From contig NZ_AOHX01000042.1 of the NCBI RefSeq assembly GCF_000337735.1, positions 20,504 to 84,503 on the forward strand: a stretch of 64,000 nucleotides of DNA, written 5' to 3'. This stretch comes from Natronorubrum sulfidifaciens JCM 14089. Lineage in GTDB: Archaea > Halobacteriota > Halobacteria > Halobacteriales > Natrialbaceae. Below the pieces are notes generated by a model. The model made no database searches and had not been told where the DNA came from. It was given only the letters and a program-made list of their open reading frames with translations. A program made the position numbers and the translations under genes. Positions 17,229 to 25,890 of the stretch are shown in pieces. Each line of letters begins with the position of its first letter. Positions within the stretch are counted from its first letter, which is position 1.

Positions 17229-17540
17229 ATGAGCAACGATCCAAACAACACGACGGCAGATACCGAATCCGAGTCTATGCGGCCCACGCGCCGAACCGTA
17301 ATCCGTGGCGTAGGCGTCGCCGGTTTGCTCACAATGGGTGTCGGCAGTGCCAGCGCTCAACAAAATCCGACGAAACAAGCACGAACACAGCAAGCCCAAA
17401 CACAGGCCGCGAAGAAAACTCCAAAGGGTATTGAGAACGCGAAAACAAAAGTTCCATCATTCGTGAAAGACAAACTCGATATTAAATTCCCCGGCAGTGG
17501 CGGCGGTGGTGGCGATAACGGGGACGGAATCAGCGGTTGA
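17229..17540 (+). CDS. Small Tat-exported protein of unknown function
   Basis: 103-residue protein. A twin-arginine signal is clear: T20-R21-R22-T-V-I-R followed by the hydrophobic stretch GVGVAGLLTMGVG and a likely cleavage site after ASA (43). The mature peptide of about 60 residues is Gln/Lys/Thr-rich at first (KQARTQQAQTQAAKK), then basic, and ends in a glycine-rich tail. It is not acidic, unlike most haloarchaeal proteins, and the codons are more AT-rich than the neighbours. No known domain recognised. It sits alone between two inverted repeats; recent transfer is possible. Confidence 0.65.
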   Translation: MSNDPNNTTADTESESMRPTRRTVIRGVGVAGLLTMGVGSASAQQNPTKQARTQQAQTQAAKKTPKGIENAKTKVPSFVKDKLDIKFPGSGGGGGDNGDGISG

Positions 17541-17651
17541 GTAGCTGAACGGGCGACATCGGTTCCATTCCGGTTTCGGAGTATCCACAGCCATACAGTG
17601 ATCTGTTCGCAGACTTAATTCCGAATCGCTTGTTCCAGTTTCAGGTACGAG

Positions 17652-17665
17652 ACTGAATAAAGAAA
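17652..17665 (-). repeat. 14-bp inverted repeat, right arm
   Basis: ACTGAATAAAGAAA, the exact reverse complement of the arm at 17019-17032. It lies about 110 bp downstream of the small Tat-protein gene and about 60 bp from the end of the cupin gene. The flanking bases outside the two arms do not match. Confidence 0.45.
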
Positions 17666-17723
17666 TCGCGACACTATCTACTGATAAAAACGGAGTTGAT
17701 CGGCGGACGAGTGGATCGACTCG

Positions 17724-18212
17724 CTACTCGTCGCGTGGCTCGTCGCCCGCGGCGGGTTCGATTGTTATCTCCGCCGTTCCGAACGGCTCGAGTGGCTCTT
17801 CGAACGTCGCGGTCAGTTCGGCGGCCGGGAAGAACCCGATGATGTGGGCGGTCTCGTCGCCGGTGTTCTCGAGCCCGTGCGGTTCCATCTCGGGGACGAC
17901 GGCACACTGGCCCGCCTCGAGGGGAATCGTTTCGTCACCGACCGTCGCCTCGACCCGTCCCGAGGTCGCGACGAGGAGTTCTTCGTTGCTATCCCGGTGG
18001 CTGGGGAGGTAGTTGCCGGGCTCGAGTTCGATACAGACGAGCATCGATTCTTCCGCGCCGGCGTCGGTTCCATTCGGCATCCCGGGCGTCAGCGGGAAGT
18101 ATGCGCGTAGCTGGGCGTGTTCGTCGCCTTCTTGACTCACATCGGCCCCTTCGAACTGGTCGAGGTCGATGGCTCGAGCCGCTTCCGGTTGTTTCCGTGC
18201 TGTTGTTGCCAT
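17724..18212 (-). CDS. Cupin domain protein
   Basis: 162-residue cupin. The double-stranded beta-helix region includes YLPSHRDSNEELLVATSG (first motif: His plus a Glu pair, with Asp/Asn where a second His often stands) and AVVPEMEPHGLENTGDE (second motif). It resembles the small quercetinase/mannose isomerase-like cupins that bind one metal ion. It ends in an acidic tail typical of halophiles. It is not related closely to the cupin at 847-1326. Substrate unknown; the gene is monocistronic as far as the spacing shows. Confidence 0.75.
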   Translation of the reverse strand: MATTARKQPEAARAIDLDQFEGADVSQEGDEHAQLRAYFPLTPGMPNGTDAGAEESMLVCIELEPGNYLPSHRDSNEELLVATSGRVEATVGDETIPLEAGQCAVVPEMEPHGLENTGDETAHIIGFFPAAELTATFEEPLEPFGTAEITIEPAAGDEPRDE

Positions 18213-18396
18213 GTGCTCTCACCGTGGTGATTTCGGGTCGTCACGCGGCGGCATGAAAAGTGCCAACTCGATGCGGGGCGGCCTGAATCAAGTGCGCAAA
18301 CGCGCGCTCAGAGTATAACGATTTTTCACGGCGATGGGAGAGACTGATTCGGCGACAGGACGCCGACTATCGCGTCTTCGAGTGGCTCAAGCGGCG

Positions 18397-19368
18397 TCAG
18401 TTAAACGCCGCGGCCACGAGCAGCGGGAAGACGAGCGTCGCCTCCGCTTCGATCTGAGTGTAGTTCGTCTCGGCTTCCTTGATCTTGCCCCACGAGACGG
18501 CCTCGTTCGGCGGGGCACCCGACAGCGAGCCGTCGCCTTCCATCCCCGTCGAGATGTAGACGACGTAGTCCGCGCCGCCACGGAAGAGGTTCGTCATGAT
18601 CGCGTGGTGTTTCGGGACGCCGCCGCCGACGGCGATGAGGCCGGTCGTATCGGAGAGCAGGCCGTCTTCGATCAGCGAGTCGTAATCGTCCAGAATTTCG
18701 ATGCCGACCTCCGAATCGTACCCCTGTCGGTAGTAGTAGAGGAAGTTCCCGACTTCGGCGTCGGTCAGCGCCGGACAGTACACCGGCACGTCGTTGTCTG
18801 CGGCCTGTTTCAGGACCGAATCCTCGTCGTCGAGGGTCTCGCCGAGTTCGCGGGCGAACGCCGTCGGCGTTCGGACCTTCTCCTCCGCGAAGAAGTCGTC
18901 GAAGAAGTCATAGAGGTACTCCTCGAGCCAGACGTACCGGTCGGAGGGGACGAAGATGTTCCCGAGGCGGTTGATGCCGCGTTCGCGGAGTTCGGCCTCG
19001 TCTGCATCCCACTCGCCCATCTTGAACGGTTTTTCCGTTTTGATAACGTCCTCGGTCAGCGAGCCGGAGGTGGTGATCAACACGTCGACGTACCCCTTCC
19101 GGATGAGGGCGGCGACGACCTCGCGCAGTCCCGAGGAGATGATGTTCGAGGTGCACGTCAGGTAGATCGTTGCGTCTTCCTCTTGCATTCGTTCGGCGAT
19201 ATCGATCGCCTCTGCGAGCTGTGTCGCCTGAAAGCCAGTCGTCGCATAGGACTCGAGTAACTCGCCGAAATCGAACTCACCGCGGAAGTCGTAGCCACGA
19301 ACGTCGTCCGTCGACAGCGCCTCGTCGCTGCCCGGGACGACGTGGTCGTGGGACTCGTCGTCGGTCAT
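18397..19368 (-). CDS. dys: Deoxyhypusine synthase
   Basis: 323-residue deoxyhypusine synthase, which transfers the aminobutyl group of spermidine (in archaea possibly agmatine-derived) to the conserved lysine of translation factor aIF5A. The C-terminal NEAVSWGKI places the catalytic lysine at about K295. Other family blocks are LTCTSNIISSGLREVVA near the N-terminus, GGGVPKHH and GADYVVYISTGMEGDGSLSGA. The length is near the family norm. The protein is essential in studied archaea. It is transcribed with the same polarity as the acyl-CoA synthetase gene but separated by 105 bp. Confidence 0.95.
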   Translation of the reverse strand: MTDDESHDHVVPGSDEALSTDDVRGYDFRGEFDFGELLESYATTGFQATQLAEAIDIAERMQEEDATIYLTCTSNIISSGLREVVAALIRKGYVDVLITTSGSLTEDVIKTEKPFKMGEWDADEAELRERGINRLGNIFVPSDRYVWLEEYLYDFFDDFFAEEKVRTPTAFARELGETLDDEDSVLKQAADNDVPVYCPALTDAEVGNFLYYYRQGYDSEVGIEILDDYDSLIEDGLLSDTTGLIAVGGGVPKHHAIMTNLFRGGADYVVYISTGMEGDGSLSGAPPNEAVSWGKIKEAETNYTQIEAEATLVFPLLVAAAFN

Positions 19369-19473
19369 ATCCCTAGCTACCCGAGCAGGGCTTTGAATTG
19401 CTCGGGATCGATCGCGGTGTGCAGACTGGTATCGGTTGTCGAGGAATTGACTACCGCAAGCCCCTCGAGTCGC

Positions 19474-21501
19474 CTACCTCGCGTCCTCGAGGTTCTCGAG
19501 GGCGTCGGGGTTCTCGATACTGCTCATGTCGCCGAGGTCCTCGCCCGTATACGTGGCCTCGATAGCGCGACGGATGATCTTGCCCGACTGGGTTTTGGGA
19601 AACTCGTCGACAAACAGCACCTCGCGTGGCCGGAACGGCTTTCCGAGTTCCTCGCCGACCTGTGCGCGCAGTTCCCCACGGAGGTCGTCCGTTTCCTCGA
19701 CGCCGTCCTCGAGGACGACGTACGTGACAACGGCGGTACCGGTGGTGTCGTCGGGTGCCCCGATCGCGGCGGCCTGATTGACCGACTCGTGGTCGATGAG
19801 TGCGCCTTCGACTTCCGCCGGACCGACCTTCCGGCCCGCCACGTTCAGGGCGTCGTCGGCCCGACCGTGGAGGAACCAGAAGCCGTCTTCGTCTTTCTGG
19901 GCCCAGTCGCCGTGGTTCCACAGGTCATCGAACCGCGACCAGTACTCATCGAGGTAGCGTTCGTCGCCCGACCACAGTGACTTGGTCATCGAGGGACAGG
20001 AGTCGCGCGCGACGAGGTAGCCGCGTTCGTGGTCTTCTTTGACCGACTCACCCGATGCGTCGACGATGTCGATGTTCATCCCGAGGCCGGGACCACCCAG
20101 CGTACAGGGTTTCAGTGGCTCGGTCGGCATCGGCATCAGGAAACAGCCGCAGATCTCGGTCCCCCCCGAGATGTTGATGATCGGGGCTTCGCCGCCGCCG
20201 ACGTTCTCGTAGAACCACTGCCATGATTCGGGGTCCCACGGCTCGCCCGTCGAGCCGAGCAGGCGCAGCGAGGAGAGGTCGTGGCCCTCGAGCCAGTCAT
20301 CACCGTGCTTTCGGAGCGCCCGAATCGCGGTCGGCGAGATACCGAACTGCGTGAGTTTGTGGCGGTCGATCATCTCCCAGAACCGATCCGGCTGCGGGTG
20401 GTCGGGTGCCCCCTCGTACATGAATGCGGTGCCGCCGAAGCTGTGGGTGCCGATGAGCGTCCACGGCCCCATCATCCAGCCGATGTCGGAGACCCAGAAG
20501 AACCGATCCGACGGCTTGAGATCGAAGCCGAAATGCAGCTCTTTAGCACACTGCATCTGCACGCCTGCGTGGGTGTGAACGATGCCTTTGGGTTTGCCCG
20601 TGGTGCCCGACGAATAGAGGAGCATCGACTCCTGACTCGAGTCGAGCGATTTGCTCTCGTAGTCGTCGTCCTGGGATTCGACGGCGTCGGCCCACCACTC
20701 GTCGCGGTCGTCGTCCCACGGAACGTCGTGTTCTGAGTCAGCGTCGCTCGCGCCGAGTCTGTCGAAAACGATCGTCTCCTCGACGTAGCCGGCTTCCGCG
20801 ATTGCCTCGTCGGCAGCGCCCTTGAGATAGACCGGGCTGGCGCGACGGTAGAAGCCGTCACCCGTAAAGAGCACCGAACACTCCGAATCCGCGATCCGGG
20901 TCGCGGCCGCGTCGACGCCGAAGCCCGAGAAGATGGGCACGGCGATCGCGCCGACTTTGAAACAGCCGTAGAGGATCGAGACGACCTCGGGCACCATCGG
21001 CATGTAGAGGCCGACCGTATCGCCCGTCTCGATACCGCGTTCCTCGAGGGCGTTTGCGACCTGATTCGACTGGCGGTGGAGTTCGTGGTAGGTTATCTCG
21101 CGAACTTCGCCGTCTTCACCCTCCCAGATGGTCGCCACTTTGTTTCGTCGCTCGTTCTCGAGGGCGGCGTGGCGGTCCACGACGTTGTGGGCGACGTTGA
21201 GTTCCCCGCCGGGATACCAGTCGGTGAACTGCGGCCCCTCGCTGTCGTCTCGCACCGTGTCGTACTCCTCGTAGAACTCGATGCCGAGATAGTCGACGAG
21301 TTCGTCCCAGAACCAGTCGACGCCCGACGCCTCGACGCCCTCGAGGTCGGTCGTCGTGCGTTCGATGAGTTCGTCGTAGTCGTCGATCCCGTACGTCTCC
21401 ATGAACGCAGCGACGTTGGTCGATTCGACGAACGCCTCGCTGGGTTCGTGAACGATCTCGTCGACGTCCTCGAGACTCGGATCTGTTGTGTTTTCAGACA
21501 T
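19474..21501 (-). CDS. AMP-forming acetyl/acyl-CoA synthetase
   Basis: 675-residue member of the ANL adenylate-forming family. The P-loop SSGTTGKPKG is near residue 297, the A5-like block ISGGTEICG follows, and the C-terminal catalytic lysine motif PKTQSGKIIRR is near 640. DWYPGGELNVAHNVVDRHA near the N-terminus is characteristic of acetyl-CoA synthetase-like and acetoacetyl-CoA synthetase-like enzymes. It begins 2 nt after the stop of the upstream short-chain dehydrogenase, which strongly suggests one operon. Substrate could be acetate, propionate or acetoacetate; linkage with a dehydrogenase resembling 3-hydroxybutyrate dehydrogenase slightly favours a ketone-body type acid. Confidence 0.82.
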   Translation of the reverse strand: MSENTTDPSLEDVDEIVHEPSEAFVESTNVAAFMETYGIDDYDELIERTTTDLEGVEASGVDWFWDELVDYLGIEFYEEYDTVRDDSEGPQFTDWYPGGELNVAHNVVDRHAALENERRNKVATIWEGEDGEVREITYHELHRQSNQVANALEERGIETGDTVGLYMPMVPEVVSILYGCFKVGAIAVPIFSGFGVDAAATRIADSECSVLFTGDGFYRRASPVYLKGAADEAIAEAGYVEETIVFDRLGASDADSEHDVPWDDDRDEWWADAVESQDDDYESKSLDSSQESMLLYSSGTTGKPKGIVHTHAGVQMQCAKELHFGFDLKPSDRFFWVSDIGWMMGPWTLIGTHSFGGTAFMYEGAPDHPQPDRFWEMIDRHKLTQFGISPTAIRALRKHGDDWLEGHDLSSLRLLGSTGEPWDPESWQWFYENVGGGEAPIINISGGTEICGCFLMPMPTEPLKPCTLGGPGLGMNIDIVDASGESVKEDHERGYLVARDSCPSMTKSLWSGDERYLDEYWSRFDDLWNHGDWAQKDEDGFWFLHGRADDALNVAGRKVGPAEVEGALIDHESVNQAAAIGAPDDTTGTAVVTYVVLEDGVEETDDLRGELRAQVGEELGKPFRPREVLFVDEFPKTQSGKIIRRAIEATYTGEDLGDMSSIENPDALENLEDAR

Positions 21502-21503
21502 TG

Positions 21504-22361
21504 TCACTCGTAGGTTAGGGTCATGCCCCCATCAAACAACAGGTCGCCGCCGTCGAGGTGTCGGCCGAGATCGGAGAAGCCGAACAGGAAGAGATTGGCG
21601 ACGTCGATCGGCTCCATCATCTCCGTGACGCGGGAGTGGCCCAGCATGACGTCCTCGATCACCTCGTCGACGGAGATGTCGCGCTGTTCGGCGGTGTCCT
21701 CGAGTTGGTTCATCACCAGCGGCGTCTTTACGTAGCCGGTACTGACCGAGTAGGCGCGGATCTCGCCCTCGCCTTCGGCCGCGATCGACTGGGTGAGCCC
21801 CCGCAGTCCGAACTTCGAGACGTTGTAGCCGACCTTGTCGCTGGTCACGTAGTGGCCGTGGATCGAGCCCATGTTCCCCACACAGCCCTGCCCGTCCGCC
21901 GTCTCGCGGAAGTGGGGAATACAGCGCTTCGAGAGATACAACGGCGCACGAAGCATGATCTGGTGCATACGATCGTAGGTGTCCATGGGGAACTCCTCGA
22001 TCGAGTCGATGTGTTGCATCCCGGCGATGTTCGCGAGATACTTGAGATCGCCCAACTGCGCCGCCTCCTCGACGATCCGCTCGAGGTCTTCATCGCTGGT
22101 CAGATCACCCACGATCGACGTGATCGACCCCTCGAGGCCGAGTTCCTCGCCACGGTCGATCGTCTCCTCGAGGCCGTCGGCGTCGATATCCGTCGCCGCG
22201 ACGCTGAGACCGTTCCCGGCGGCGGCGAGTGCGGTCGCCCGACCGATCCCCGAGCCAGCCCCCGTTACGAGACAGACGTTTCGGCCGATAAACGAGTTGT
22301 CGTCGATCGACTGAATGTCCTCTCGCGTCACTGTCGGCGCCGTAAGCTGTGGTTCAGACAT
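21504..22361 (-). CDS. Short-chain dehydrogenase, 3-hydroxybutyrate dehydrogenase-like
   Basis: 285-residue SDR. The cofactor motif TGAGSGIG is at about residues 33-40, an N-A-G motif follows, and catalytic residues appear as GSIHG (Ser) and Y-N-V-S-K (Tyr and Lys, about 179-183). ADIA-like and GYVKTPLV segments resemble bacterial D-3-hydroxybutyrate dehydrogenase. It heads a two-gene minus-strand operon with the acyl-CoA synthetase and diverges from an HTH-10 regulator. Reaction is probably NAD-dependent oxidation of a 3-hydroxy acid; the substrate remains inferred. Confidence 0.8.
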   Translation of the reverse strand: MSEPQLTAPTVTREDIQSIDDNSFIGRNVCLVTGAGSGIGRATALAAAGNGLSVAATDIDADGLEETIDRGEELGLEGSITSIVGDLTSDEDLERIVEEAAQLGDLKYLANIAGMQHIDSIEEFPMDTYDRMHQIMLRAPLYLSKRCIPHFRETADGQGCVGNMGSIHGHYVTSDKVGYNVSKFGLRGLTQSIAAEGEGEIRAYSVSTGYVKTPLVMNQLEDTAEQRDISVDEVIEDVMLGHSRVTEMMEPIDVANLFLFGFSDLGRHLDGGDLLFDGGMTLTYE

Positions 22362-22553
22362 CTCGTGTTCTCAGTATACGTTTCCTCGAGACACGCTAAA
22401 ACACGACTGTTAACATATCAACAACGAGCCGACCGAAAGCCGAGAATCACGACCGGCTCTTGTTCACTCCCACCGGTCGATGTTCGAGAATATGCAGGAC
22501 TCTCAAGATAAACAGTGAAATATTAATACCTTGTATGTTACCTGGGACCTAGT
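22362..22553. promoter_or_regulatory. Divergent promoter region, dehydrogenase operon / HTH-10 regulator
   Basis: 192 bp between the SDR start and the regulator start. For the regulator, AAATATTAATACC (22517-22529) lies about 27 nt before the ATG, so the transcript is probably leaderless. In the centre is an inverted repeat: AACAACGAGCCG (22420-22431) opposite CGGCTCTTGTT (22454-22464), with one extra base in the left arm. This would be a fitting operator for the regulator gene encoded alongside. Confidence 0.5.
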
Positions 22554-23270
22554 ATGATCGACCTCGACATCGATATGCGACAGTACGACTGTCCGTTCAT
22601 CGACACGACTGACGATGTCGACATCGCCTTCTCGGCCGTCCAGTGGCAACTAGATACCGACGATGCGCAACTCGAGACGCGGTTGATCGCGAAAGGGGAG
22701 TCGACCGGTGCACTCGAGGCGGGGCTCCACGAACTCCGTTCACACCCGAACATGCGTGAGTGTTACATCCTCTCGAAGCGCGACGCCGTCGCCGAGATCG
22801 GAACGACGATCGAGGAGACGAACGCGATGCGGACGATTCAACACCACGGCGGCTACATCACCGGCCCCTTCCGGATCGAAGACGGCCGCGAACACTGGCA
22901 CGTCGGCTTCGACGACGACCGCGACGAGGATCACGCACTCGCCGAACTCGAGCGCCACAACGAGTTCACCGTCGAGGATCGCGACCAGGTCGGTCCGACG
23001 GCGCTGTTCGACTTACTCGAGAACTCCGACAGCGCGCTTCGACTGCTCGAGGGCTGTCGGTCGCTCACTGAGACCGAACGCGAGACGTTCGAGGTCGCCT
23101 CCCGAAACGGCTACTACGAGACCCCACGCGAGACGACACTCGACGAGTTGGCGGACCACTTCGACGTCTCGAAGACCGCCGTCTCGATGAACCTCCGCCG
23201 GGGCGAGCGAAAGGTCCTGAAAGCCGCCTTGGGGGCGCTCGAGGACATGGATGGGGCGCGCCACGTCTGA
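22554..23270 (+). CDS. HTH-10 (bacterioopsin activator-type) transcriptional regulator
   Basis: 238 residues with a C-terminal HTH-10 domain: LTETERETFEVASRNGYYET, then TTLDELADHFDVSKTAVSMN and LRRGERKVL. The N-terminal 160 residues form a small sensor-like domain without a recognisable PAS or GAF motif. This layout is common in haloarchaeal Bat-like regulators. It is divergent from the dehydrogenase/acyl-CoA synthetase operon, with an inverted repeat between them, so it likely controls that operon and perhaps itself. The effector is unknown. Confidence 0.82.
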   Translation: MIDLDIDMRQYDCPFIDTTDDVDIAFSAVQWQLDTDDAQLETRLIAKGESTGALEAGLHELRSHPNMRECYILSKRDAVAEIGTTIEETNAMRTIQHHGGYITGPFRIEDGREHWHVGFDDDRDEDHALAELERHNEFTVEDRDQVGPTALFDLLENSDSALRLLEGCRSLTETERETFEVASRNGYYETPRETTLDELADHFDVSKTAVSMNLRRGERKVLKAALGALEDMDGARHV

Positions 23271-23339
23271 GACGGACTGCGGTCGACACTGACCGCCGAC
23301 CCCGCCGCCGACAGCCGGAACCGAGGGCGAACCCCCGGA

Positions 23340-24239
23340 TTAGGCCTCGATGATCTCCTCGTCGTCGTCCGCCGGCACGGCGAGCGAACCGTCGAGGACG
23401 GTCACACCGCGACCGCCGACCCGGACGTCACCGTCGACGCGAACGCGGACCAGCCCCGGCCGGTCGACGTAGTGGCCCTGCTCGAGGCGCAGTTCCTCGG
23501 GGAAGTCGTCGTCGAACGCGCCGAAGTGGTCGAGATACGCGCCGACGGCACCGCTTGCGGTCCCCGTAACTGGATCTTCGGGCACGCCGGCCCCGGGTGC
23601 GAACATCCGCCCGTGGAGCGTCGATTCTCGCTCGAGAGCGTCGAACGTAAAGAGATAGACGCCGGTCACGTCGAGCGCGTCGGTCAGTTCCTCGATCGTC
23701 TGCATCTCGGGGGCGGCACTCCCGAGATCGGAGAGATACGTGATCGGGACGACCAGAAACGACAGGCCAGTCGAGGCCACCGCGAGCGGAATGTCGTCGC
23801 TCGCGCCCTCGAGGGCGGCCTGCTCGACCCCGAGCGCGTCGGCGACGCGGTCGTAGCCGATGTCGACCTCGCGAACCTCAGGTCGTTCCTGTGTCATCCA
23901 GACCGTGCCGTCGTCCTCGAGGGCGATCTCGAGGTCGCCGACGTTCGTCTCGAGCGTCGTCGTGCCGGGCTCGAGACCCTCGTCGTAGAGGTGGGCAAAC
24001 GAGCCGATGGTCGCGTGCCCGCAGAGATCGACCTCCTGAGTCGGCGTGAAGTAGCGAATCCGCCGATCAGCGCTTTCGCTCGAGCGCAAGAAGGCCGTCT
24101 CACTGACGGCCATCTCGGCGGCGATCGCTTGCATCTGTGCGTCCGAGAGGTCGTCCGCGTTCGGGACGACGCCGGCCGGGTTGCCAGTCAGGGGTTCGTC
24201 GGTGAAGGCGTCGACCTGTAAGACTCGAGTCGTCTGCAT
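23340..24239 (-). CDS. PhzF family isomerase-like protein
   Basis: 299-residue member of the PhzF/DAP-epimerase-like superfamily. The N-terminus has VDAFTDEPLTGNPAGVV, and AVSETAFL and EVDLCGHATIGSFAHL follow, the classic PhzF blocks; the C-terminus carries EDPVTGTASGAVGAYL. Despite the name, most members do not make phenazine; they isomerise small cyclic or dicarboxylic compounds. The ATG giving MQTTRVLQVDAF was chosen since the fold begins there. The partner enzyme and substrate are unknown. It follows thiC on the same strand after 57 bp and may be co-transcribed. Confidence 0.85.
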   Translation of the reverse strand: MQTTRVLQVDAFTDEPLTGNPAGVVPNADDLSDAQMQAIAAEMAVSETAFLRSSESADRRIRYFTPTQEVDLCGHATIGSFAHLYDEGLEPGTTTLETNVGDLEIALEDDGTVWMTQERPEVREVDIGYDRVADALGVEQAALEGASDDIPLAVASTGLSFLVVPITYLSDLGSAAPEMQTIEELTDALDVTGVYLFTFDALERESTLHGRMFAPGAGVPEDPVTGTASGAVGAYLDHFGAFDDDFPEELRLEQGHYVDRPGLVRVRVDGDVRVGGRGVTVLDGSLAVPADDDEEIIEA

Positions 24240-24296
24240 ACGCCATCGGTCGGCCGAGTGACGTATCAATCCTCGGTCGTCGGCTGGACGGGCGAC

Positions 24297-25739
24297 TCAG
24301 TCGTCTCCGGCTTCTTCGACCGACCGATCGGTCCACGTCTCATCCGACGGCAGCATGGCTGACTCGTGGGTTCCGACAGGGGGACGGTTCACCTCAGCGG
24401 CTGGCGACGACTCGAGGTCGATTCCGGACTCGAGGCGGTCCATCTCACCGTCCGCACGGTCTCGGGCGTCCTGATCGATCCGCATCGAGCAGAACTCGAC
24501 GCCGCACATCGAGCAGAAACGGGCGTCTTTGTAGTTGTCTTCGGGCAGCGTCTGATCGTGATACTCGCGGGCGCGGTCGGGATCGAGCGCGAGGCGGAAC
24601 TGCTCGCGCCAGTCGAACGCGTAGCGGGCCGACGAGAGGGCGTCGTCCCAGTCTCGAGCGCCGGGGTGGCCGCTTCCCACGTCGCCCGCGTGGGCGGCGA
24701 TCCGGTAGGCGGCGAGGCCGTCGCGGACGTCGTTCTCGTCGGGGAGACCGAGGTGTTCTTTGGGCGTGACATAACACAACATCGCCGCGCCAGCCTGGGC
24801 TGCCATCGCGGCCCCGATGGCGCTCGTGATGTGGTCGTAGCCGGGCGCAACGTCGGTCACCAGCGGGCCGAGCACGTAGAAGGGCGCGCCGTCACAGACC
24901 TCCTGCTGGCGCTCGACGTTCTCGGCGACTTTGTTCATCGGGACGTGGCCCGGTCCTTCGACCATCACCTGTACCCCGCGGTCCCAGGCGCGCCGGGTCA
25001 ACTCGCCGAGCGTGTCGAGTTCGGCGTACTGGGCCTCGTCGCAGGCGTCGGCCAGACAGCCCGGTCGCAGGCTGTCGCCGAGGCTGAACGTGACGTCGTG
25101 GTCGGCGAATATCTCACAGATCTCGTCGTAGATCTGAAACAGCGGGTTCTGCTCGCCGTGGGTTTCCATCCACGTCGCCATTATCGAACCGCCACGCGAG
25201 ACAATCCCCGTCGTGCGACCGTCGGTCAACGGCAGGTGTTCCGCCAGAATCCCCGCGTGGATCGTCATGTAGTCGACACCCTGCTTGGCTTGCTTCTCGA
25301 TAATCTCGAGTAACAACTCAGTCGTGATTTCCTCGGGACTCCCCGCCTGCTTGACGGCCTCGTACAGCGGCACCGTTCCAATTGGCACCGGTGAGTGGTC
25401 GATGTGGGTCTCGCGGATTTCGTCGAGATCACTGCCGGTGCCGAGATCCATCACCGTATCAGCCCCGTAGTGAACCGCCGTGTGCAGTTTCTCGAGTTCC
25501 GTCTCGGGGTCGCCCGTCGTCTCGCTGTTGCCGATGTTTGCGTTGACTTTCGTCGCGAACTCCCGGCCGATTATCATCGGATCGAGTGCCTCGTGATAGG
25601 CGTTCGCTGGGATCACGGCTTGTCCGTCGGCGACCTGCTGTCGGACGAACTCCGGATCGCGGTTTTCGCGGTCGGCGACGTGTGCCATTGCCTCGGTGAT
25701 CGTTCCCTCACGGGCGGCTTCGAGCTGGGTTTGCACCAT
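24297..25739 (-). CDS. thiC: Phosphomethylpyrimidine synthase
   Basis: 480-residue radical-SAM type HMP-phosphate synthase, converting aminoimidazole ribotide to the pyrimidine moiety of thiamine. The C-terminal Cys motif C-S-M-C-G-V-E-F-C (CX2CX4C) holds the 4Fe-4S cluster. [15 protein letters not shown] and [14 protein letters not shown] are strong ThiC blocks. The N-terminal extension found in bacterial ThiC is absent, as in archaeal forms. A TATA box (25764-25770, minus strand) sits about 27 nt before the ATG, so the transcript is essentially leaderless and there is no room for a TPP riboswitch. Two palindromes lie beside the TATA box. Confidence 0.95.
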   Translation of the reverse strand: MVQTQLEAAREGTITEAMAHVADRENRDPEFVRQQVADGQAVIPANAYHEALDPMIIGREFATKVNANIGNSETTGDPETELEKLHTAVHYGADTVMDLGTGSDLDEIRETHIDHSPVPIGTVPLYEAVKQAGSPEEITTELLLEIIEKQAKQGVDYMTIHAGILAEHLPLTDGRTTGIVSRGGSIMATWMETHGEQNPLFQIYDEICEIFADHDVTFSLGDSLRPGCLADACDEAQYAELDTLGELTRRAWDRGVQVMVEGPGHVPMNKVAENVERQQEVCDGAPFYVLGPLVTDVAPGYDHITSAIGAAMAAQAGAAMLCYVTPKEHLGLPDENDVRDGLAAYRIAAHAGDVGSGHPGARDWDDALSSARYAFDWREQFRLALDPDRAREYHDQTLPEDNYKDARFCSMCGVEFCSMRIDQDARDRADGEMDRLESGIDLESSPAAEVNRPPVGTHESAMLPSDETWTDRSVEEAGDD

Positions 25740-25890
25740 TTACAACTAGGTTGTATTACTAAGTTATATAGCACTTGTGCTACTCGCTTCGAGGAGCGAT
25801 ACGAGCGTCTCGAGACACGGTGGTCGGTCCCCGGGATCGGTTTCAGCCCACTTATGAGGGTCGCGTCCCCTCACTCGAGTAGATAGCACC
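25740..25890. promoter_or_regulatory. thiC promoter with two palindromes; promoter of the phosphoribosyltransferase
   Basis: For thiC (minus strand) the TATA box is at about 25764-25770. Beside it is an exact 6+6 palindrome TAGCAC-TT-GTGCTA (25769-25782), on the upstream BRE side. Between the TATA box and the start codon is ACAAC-TAG-GTTGT (25742-25754). The placement suits repressor binding that blocks TBP/TFB or polymerase. Haloarchaeal ThiR has been reported to repress thiC; assigning either site to it is inference. For the plus-strand gene CACTTATGA at 25849-25857 is a TATA-like box. Confidence 0.5.
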
